A DNA stretch of 64,000 nt, taken from the NCBI RefSeq assembly GCF_044068515.1, contig NZ_JBIPKI010000001.1, positions 186,001 through 250,000 of the forward strand. Reading direction: 5' to 3'. Below the pieces are notes generated by a model. That model worked only from the letters and a program-made list of their open reading frames with translations. It did not search any database and was not told the origin of the DNA. Below, in pieces: positions 59,473-64,000 of the stretch. Both the position numbers and the translations under genes were made by a program. The stretch's first letter is position 1; each line of letters opens with the position of its first letter. The stretch comes from Desulfurivibrio sp044068515. GTDB taxonomy: Bacteria > Desulfobacterota > Desulfobulbia > Desulfobulbales > Desulfurivibrionaceae.

Positions 59473-60324
59473 ATGATTATCTATCAACGTAGCGCTGGAC
59501 CCGGCGGGCCGGGCTGCGGCGGCTGCCTGCTGATCATCGCTTTGCTGCTGTTGCTGGTGGGCGGGGCTCCGCTGCTGTTCAATGTCTTCGGTTTTGTTCT
59601 GCTTACTTTGGTGATTCTGGTCCTGGCAGGACTATTGGCCTTCTGGGGCTTTGCCTATTATGTCCGCCGCCAGATCCGGCGCTACGAAGAATCCCAGACC
59701 GAATCCCACAATCAGTTTGTCTTCCTCCTCGTGCAGATCCTGGTCAAGATCGCCCAGCTCGACGGCACCGTGACCCGGGCCGAAACGGCGGCGATCAGTG
59801 ATTTTTTCCGGATGCAACTGCGCTACGGCCATCAGCAGCTGCTTTGGGTGAAGCAGCTGATCAAGGAGGCCATGGCTTCCAGCCTGACCCTCGATGACCT
59901 GCTGCTCGATTTCCGCCGCCGGTTCGGCTACGAACCCCGCCTGATCCTGCTGGAACTGATTTACCGGGTTTTGTACACCAACGAAACGGTGAGCGAAGGA
60001 GAACTGATCGTTCTTCAGCGGATTGCCGATTTTCTCCAGATCCATCCCTACGATCACCAGTCGATCCGGGCCCGTTATCAGAACCGGAGCTGGGGGACCG
60101 CGACCGCCGGCGAGAGCCGGGAGGCCGCATACTACCAGACCCTGGGCCTGGAACCGGGGGCCGACTTCGAAACGATCAAGGCCGCTTATCGCAACTTGAG
60201 CAAGCAGTACCACCCGGACAAGGTCAATCACCTGGGCGAGGAGTTCAGCAGGGTGGCGGAAGAGAAGATGAAGGACATCAACGAGGCGTATCAGTACCTT
60301 AAAAAGCTTAAAGGCCAGCAGTAA
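59473..60324 (+). CDS. Membrane-anchored TerB-DnaJ protein (DjlA-like)
   Basis: 283 aa. Two close hydrophobic helices (about residues 18-60) anchor it; a TerB-like helical domain follows (residues about 85-195, IAQLDGTVTRAETAAI), and a C-terminal J domain (residues 215-283) with HPD in SKQYHPDKV. DjlA-type cochaperones stimulate DnaK at the membrane. It lies 17 bp after ftsY, so the two may be linked in membrane protein biogenesis (inferred). Confidence 0.86.
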   Translation: MIIYQRSAGPGGPGCGGCLLIIALLLLLVGGAPLLFNVFGFVLLTLVILVLAGLLAFWGFAYYVRRQIRRYEESQTESHNQFVFLLVQILVKIAQLDGTVTRAETAAISDFFRMQLRYGHQQLLWVKQLIKEAMASSLTLDDLLLDFRRRFGYEPRLILLELIYRVLYTNETVSEGELIVLQRIADFLQIHPYDHQSIRARYQNRSWGTATAGESREAAYYQTLGLEPGADFETIKAAYRNLSKQYHPDKVNHLGEEFSRVAEEKMKDINEAYQYLKKLKGQQ

Positions 60325-60365
60325 AATTCTGGCCGAGTCGGAGTTTTACCGACCTTAAAGCTTTT

Positions 60366-60563
60366 TCAGGCCGTTTTTTTGGAGCTGGCGAAATTCTTGT
60401 CGAGGAATTCGCATTCCGCCGGGGAGAGATCGAAGCGGATTTCCGCCTCCCGGAGCAGATCCCGTCGCTTCCGGGTCGGGTCATCCTGCAGGCACTCACT
60501 GAGCCAGCCAATGGCCCGGCGCAGTTTCTCCCCCGGCGGCTGGAGCCCGCTATCACTACTCAT
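60366..60563 (-). CDS. Small conserved-looking cytoplasmic protein of unknown function
   Basis: 65 aa, opening MSSDSGLQPPGEKLRRAIGW and continuing LSECLQDDPTRKRRDLLREA, with many charged residues. ATG follows GGGAGGATTATAA, a strong ribosome binding site, which is the main support. No known domain recognised; the composition suggests a helical bundle. It is on the same strand as glgB, after an inverted repeat. Confidence 0.65.
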   Translation of the reverse strand: MSSDSGLQPPGEKLRRAIGWLSECLQDDPTRKRRDLLREAEIRFDLSPAECEFLDKNFASSKKTA

Positions 60564-60612
60564 TTATAATCCTCCCGGTACAAAATCTTAAGCGTGTCGG
60601 GCGCCAAAACCT

Positions 60613-60735
60613 GAACGGTAAACGGCCGGGAGCGCCGCCGCATCGGGCAATCGGATCGGGCGGCAATACCCCTGTATTCCCTCCCCCGTACGCCGCCAAA
60701 GCTGATTGTCCGAATCGGCGACACTCCCGCCGTTC
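60613..60735. repeat. Long imperfect inverted repeat downstream of glgB
   Basis: GAACGG...CGGGAG.CGCCG at 60613-60640 is mirrored by CGGCG.CTCCCGCCGTTC at 60717-60735; further inside CAATC...GGCGGC (60648-60664) mirrors GCCGCC...GATTG, and AATAC-CCCT-GTATT makes a tight apex. It covers nearly the whole gap to the 65-aa gene and overlaps the glgB stop. Confidence 0.7.
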
Positions 60736-62929
60736 ACTCCCTTTTGAAGACAGCGCCGCCCAGCGGCGGCACCCTGACCAGAATATGGCAGGGTGCCTGG
60801 CCGAAGGGCTCGTTGACACTCTCCAGCGTTTCCGGGTTGGTACTCCCGCTGCCGCCGGCCTCGGCGCTGTCCGATGAGAAAACCTCCCGGTAGCGGCCGG
60901 GCCGGGGCACCCCCAGCTTATAGTTGTGGTGGACCTGGGGGGTGAAATTGAAAAGGCAGACCACCAGCTCATCGGGGTGTTCGCCGTGGCGGGAATAGCT
61001 GATGATGCTGTGATCGACGTCGTTGAAATCCAACCAGCGAAATCCCTCCGGATTGAAATCGTTTTCCCACAGGGCCGGGGTATCGCGGTAAAAATTGTTG
61101 AGGGCCCGGACAAACTGGTGCAGCTTGCGGTTTTTTTCGTCCTGGTCGATGAGGTGCCAGTCCAGGCTGACCTTGCAGTACCATTCCGAGTGCTGGCCGA
61201 ACTCTCCGCCCATGAAGAGCAGCTTCTTGCCCGGATGGGTCCAGTAGTAAAGGAAAAGCAGGCGCAGATTGGCGAAGCGTTGCCAGCTGTCGCCGGGCAT
61301 TTTGCTGAGCAGCGAACCTTTGCCGTGGACCACCTCGTCATGGGAAAGGGGCAGAATGAAATTTTCGCTGAAGGCGTAGAGCAGGGAAAAGGTCAGAGAA
61401 CTGTGGTGGTATTTGCGGAAAAGAGGATCGGTTTGGAAGTAAAGGAGGGTGTCGTTCATCCAGCCCATGTTCCACTTGTAGCCGAAGCCCAGCCCTCCGG
61501 TTGCCGCCGGCTTGGAAACCCCGAAGAAGCTGGTTGATTCCTCGGCGATCATCATGATATCCGGGTGGCGATCATAAACAATGGTGTTGAGGTGTTTCAG
61601 GAACTCAATGGCCTCGATGTTTTCCCGCCCCCCGTATTCGTTGGGGATCCATTCTCCCTCCCGGCGGGCGTAATCGAGATAGAGCATCGAGGCCACTGCG
61701 TCCACCCGCAGCCCGTCGATATGATAGCGCTCAAACCAGAACAAGGCGTTGGCGATCAGGAAGTTGGTCACCTCTTTGCGGCCGTAGTTAAAGACCAGGG
61801 TGCCCCATTCCTGGTGGGCCCCCTTGCGCGGGTCCTCGTGTTCGTAGAGGGCGGTGCCGTCGAAACGGCTCAGGCCGTGGCCGTCGGTGGGGAAGTGGGA
61901 GGGCACCCAGTCGAGAATGACCCCGATGCCGTGGCGATGGCATTCATTGATCAGCCAGGCGAAATCATCGGGGGTGCCGAAACGGCTGGTCACGGCGAAA
62001 AAGCCAATTACCTGGTAACCCCAGGATTCATCGAGGGGGTGTTCCATCACCGGCATAAATTCCACATGGGTGAACCCCATCTCCTTGACGTATGGAATCA
62101 GGGCGGCGGCGATTTCCCGGTAGGAGAGAAAACGGGCAGGGTCGGCGGGATCGCGGCGCCAGGAGCCGAGATGGATTTCGTAGATCGACATCGGCCGGCG
62201 ATAGGTTGTCTTTTCCCGCCGGGCCGCCAGCCATTCCTCGTCGCTCCAGGAGAAATGGTTGATATCCCGGACCACCGAGGCGGTCCGGGGGCGGATCTCG
62301 CTGAAAAACTGGAAGGGGTCGGCCTTCTCCAGAATATCCCCCTGCTGGGTGCGGATTTCAAACTTGTAGGGTTCACCGGGGCCGATCTCCGGCAGGAACA
62401 GCTCCCAGATGCCGGATGCGCCCAGGACCCGCATCTGGTGGAGGCGGCCGTCCCAGTAGTTGAAGTTGCCGATTATGCTGACCCGGCGGGCGTTGGGGGC
62501 CCAGACCCGGAAGATGGTGCCCTTGACCCCGTCAATGGTGGTGGGGTGGGCCCCGAGCTTGTCGTAGAGGCGGTAATGGGTGCCGCTGTTGAAAAGATAA
62601 CGGTCGTAATCGCTCAACTGGGGCCAGAAGCGATAGGGATCATCGAACTGATGGGTGGCCCCGTCGGGATAGTGGGCCTCCAGGCGGTAGGGGAAAAATT
62701 CGCGGCAACCGGGCAGGGTGATTTCGAAAAGACCCTCCGCGCGAATTTTGTACATTTCCTGCCGCTTGCCTTCGCTGAGCAGGAAAACCCCAGCCGCCGA
62801 GGGTTGAAAGCACCGCACCACCGCTGCCGGAGTTTCGCCCTCCACCAGGTGAAATCCCAGAACCAGAAAGGGATCGTGGTGGTCGGAATGAATGATCCGG
62901 TTGAATTCGGATGACGTATGGTCGTTCAT
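60734..62929 (-). CDS. glgB: 1,4-alpha-glucan branching enzyme
   Basis: 731 aa. Adds alpha-1,6 branches to glycogen. An N-terminal domain and CBM48 (about 130-230) precede a GH13 catalytic domain: GLRVDAVASMLY (nucleophile Asp), MIAEEST (acid Glu), LSHDEVVHGKGSL (third Asp). MGWMNDTLLYF and LLFMGGEFGQ are family marks. ATG 62929 is used; a TTG lies 3 codons upstream. No other glycogen genes are present. Confidence 0.96.
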   Translation of the reverse strand: MNDHTSSEFNRIIHSDHHDPFLVLGFHLVEGETPAAVVRCFQPSAAGVFLLSEGKRQEMYKIRAEGLFEITLPGCREFFPYRLEAHYPDGATHQFDDPYRFWPQLSDYDRYLFNSGTHYRLYDKLGAHPTTIDGVKGTIFRVWAPNARRVSIIGNFNYWDGRLHQMRVLGASGIWELFLPEIGPGEPYKFEIRTQQGDILEKADPFQFFSEIRPRTASVVRDINHFSWSDEEWLAARREKTTYRRPMSIYEIHLGSWRRDPADPARFLSYREIAAALIPYVKEMGFTHVEFMPVMEHPLDESWGYQVIGFFAVTSRFGTPDDFAWLINECHRHGIGVILDWVPSHFPTDGHGLSRFDGTALYEHEDPRKGAHQEWGTLVFNYGRKEVTNFLIANALFWFERYHIDGLRVDAVASMLYLDYARREGEWIPNEYGGRENIEAIEFLKHLNTIVYDRHPDIMMIAEESTSFFGVSKPAATGGLGFGYKWNMGWMNDTLLYFQTDPLFRKYHHSSLTFSLLYAFSENFILPLSHDEVVHGKGSLLSKMPGDSWQRFANLRLLFLYYWTHPGKKLLFMGGEFGQHSEWYCKVSLDWHLIDQDEKNRKLHQFVRALNNFYRDTPALWENDFNPEGFRWLDFNDVDHSIISYSRHGEHPDELVVCLFNFTPQVHHNYKLGVPRPGRYREVFSSDSAEAGGSGSTNPETLESVNEPFGQAPCHILVRVPPLGGAVFKRE

Positions 62930-63126
62930 ATTTCTCAACTCGACAAGAGATATAAGGTAATTAGAAGCGCCGGAAGATAGGGCTGACGCGGCCCCGGCCG
63001 TTGTCCCGACCGGGTTTTGGTCGTCAACCTACGATGTTGTAGCACAGGATGCCAGCCGCTGACAAGCAAAGATCAGGGCCGGGTGGCTCCTGATCGTGGC
63101 GCCGGGGTGATGGCCGGGGGATGATC

Positions 63127-63226
63127 TTGACGCTTGCCGATCGGGAATGATAGAGTTTTAAGGGAGCCGAGCCCCGGTAAATGGTTGAGGGCCCGGCTCC
63201 GGGCTTCGGGTCTGTCCTGGAGCCGG
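63127..63226 (+). promoter_or_regulatory. Promoter and structured leader of yqgE
   Basis: TTGACG (63127-63132), 16 bp, GATAGA (63149-63154). The leader then has arm 63163-63174 and arm 63219-63226, both able to pair with 63189-63200, so two exclusive hairpins are possible. The 327-bp gap 62930-63256 also has a GATCAGG/CCTGATC hairpin near 63072-63096; nothing else is seen. Confidence 0.5.
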
Positions 63227-63256
63227 ATTGTTAATCCTGCCGGGGGGATACTCACA

Positions 63257-63808
63257 TTGGACAGCTTGCAAGGCTATTTTCTCATCGCCACTCCCCATAT
63301 GTCCGACGCCCGCTTCGCCGAAACGGTGATTTATCTCTGTGTCCACAATGAGGAAGGAGCCATGGGACTGGTCATCAATCAGCCCCTGAAGGACGTCAGC
63401 CTGGCGGACATTCTGGCCAATGCCGGCATCCCTTACCCGGACGAGTTGCCGGGGCCGGTTTATCTGGGCGGGCCGGTGGAAACCAGTCATGTCTTCATGA
63501 TTTATTCGTCGGATTACAGTATTTTCAACCAATTGGTGGTCAGTCCCGGGGTTTCCCTCTCCCGCGATCCGCAATTATTTTATGACCTGGCCGCCGGTCA
63601 TGGTCCCCGTTACTATCTCGTCACCCTGGGCTACGCCGGCTGGGCTCCGGGCCAGCTCGAGGCCGAACTCAGCGTTGAGGGCTGGCTGGCCCTGCCGGCC
63701 CACGAGGATATTATCTTCGCCACCCCGGATCAGCACAAGTGGCGTAAAGCAGCCCAGGCCCACGGAATTGACATCGGTCTCTTCGGCAGCATCGTCGGTT
63801 CAGCCTGA
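63257..63808 (+). CDS. yqgE: YqgE/AlgH family protein (DUF179)
   Basis: 183 aa from TTG 63257, which has GGGGGG 10 bases upstream and gives the family length and N-terminus DSLQGYFLIATPHMSDARFAE. Other motifs: EEGAMGLVINQPLKDVSL, YLGGPVETSHVFMIYSSD, and LGYAGWAPGQLEAEL. Function is uncertain; it has been called a transcriptional regulator in Pseudomonas. A longer frame back to 63134 is less likely. Confidence 0.9.
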   Translation: MDSLQGYFLIATPHMSDARFAETVIYLCVHNEEGAMGLVINQPLKDVSLADILANAGIPYPDELPGPVYLGGPVETSHVFMIYSSDYSIFNQLVVSPGVSLSRDPQLFYDLAAGHGPRYYLVTLGYAGWAPGQLEAELSVEGWLALPAHEDIIFATPDQHKWRKAAQAHGIDIGLFGSIVGSA

Positions 63809-64000
63809 GCACCGCCCTCTGCCGGCGCCGGAACCTGCCTTTGCGGCCCGGATCCGTCGGCCCGCCCAGCCATGTTCCTCCCTGGTCGCCTGATTTTTTT
63901 CAATTTTTTTCTAGCCGGGTTTTCGTTATTTCTCCCCGGGGTGGACGCTTACCCCGATCCATCCTGCTGGCAGGCCACTTGCTCTCTGGAATCATGATGT

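Noticed and set aside
63872..63997. 41-codon frame MFLPGRLIFFNFFLAGFSLF that looks like a signal peptide
   Set aside because: No ribosome binding site and it stops before the window end; the T-rich DNA produces the hydrophobic residues. No gene is called in 63809-64000.

Overview
The window is about 64 kb of dense, GC-rich (roughly 60 percent by eye) bacterial chromosome with housekeeping genes on both strands and short intergenic gaps. Several features fit a Gram-negative anaerobe of the Desulfobacterota (Desulfobulbales/Desulfurivibrio-like): a Hya-type membrane-bound [NiFe] hydrogenase operon with cytochrome b, an AccA-AccD fused carboxyltransferase, an ADP-forming acetyl-CoA synthetase, outer-membrane biogenesis genes (lnt, lptE), GspA/GspB-like secretion genes and an AP2-domain protein behind a sigma-54-like promoter. 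This placement is inference; there is no rRNA, tRNA, CRISPR, phage or intact insertion sequence in the window.

Layout. 1-4.2 kb (minus): start of an exported SH3-like protein, then the operon cdaA-cdaR-glmM-tlyA. 4.4-10 kb (plus): rpsT and the tryptophan genes trpE-G-D-C-F (no trpBA here). 10-19 kb (minus): corC-lnt, prfB with its programmed frameshift, a two-cluster Fe-S reductase, a DsbA-like protein, phoH and an in-frame ybeY-pdxJ fusion. 19.5-24 kb (plus): acetyl-CoA carboxylase (accC, fused accA-accD, an unusual biotin carrier). 24-26.5 kb (minus): gspB and gspA; then birA and a GT2 glycosyltransferase (plus), an MFS exporter (minus) and fbp (plus). 31-37.5 kb (minus): leuS-lptE-tkt-dusB. 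37.8-42.6 kb (minus): rpsF-rpsR-DUF2232-rplI-dnaB-folE2. 42.7-44.3 kb: mazG and the AP2 gene on either side of an AT-rich regulatory stretch. 44.3-50.3 kb (minus): an acetyl-CoA/protein-acetylation cluster (acuC-like deacetylase, acuB-like CBS protein, ADP-forming acyl-CoA synthetase, CoA-transferase fused to a GNAT domain). 50.3-56.8 kb (minus): hydrogenase small and large subunits, cytochrome b, maturation protease and a large unassigned protein with a HypF-type zinc finger. 57.4-63.8 kb: ispH, ftsY, a TerB-DnaJ protein (plus), a 65-aa protein and glgB (minus), yqgE (plus).

The items most worth following up are the HypF-like protein ending the hydrogenase operon, the acetylation gene cluster, the ybeY-pdxJ fusion with an internal ribosome binding site, the sigma-54-like promoter and intrinsic terminator ahead of the AP2 gene, a 106-bp repeat ending in a large hairpin between corC and lnt, and palindrome-rich DNA upstream of the hydrogenase operon. 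All statements come from reading the sequence without database searches.
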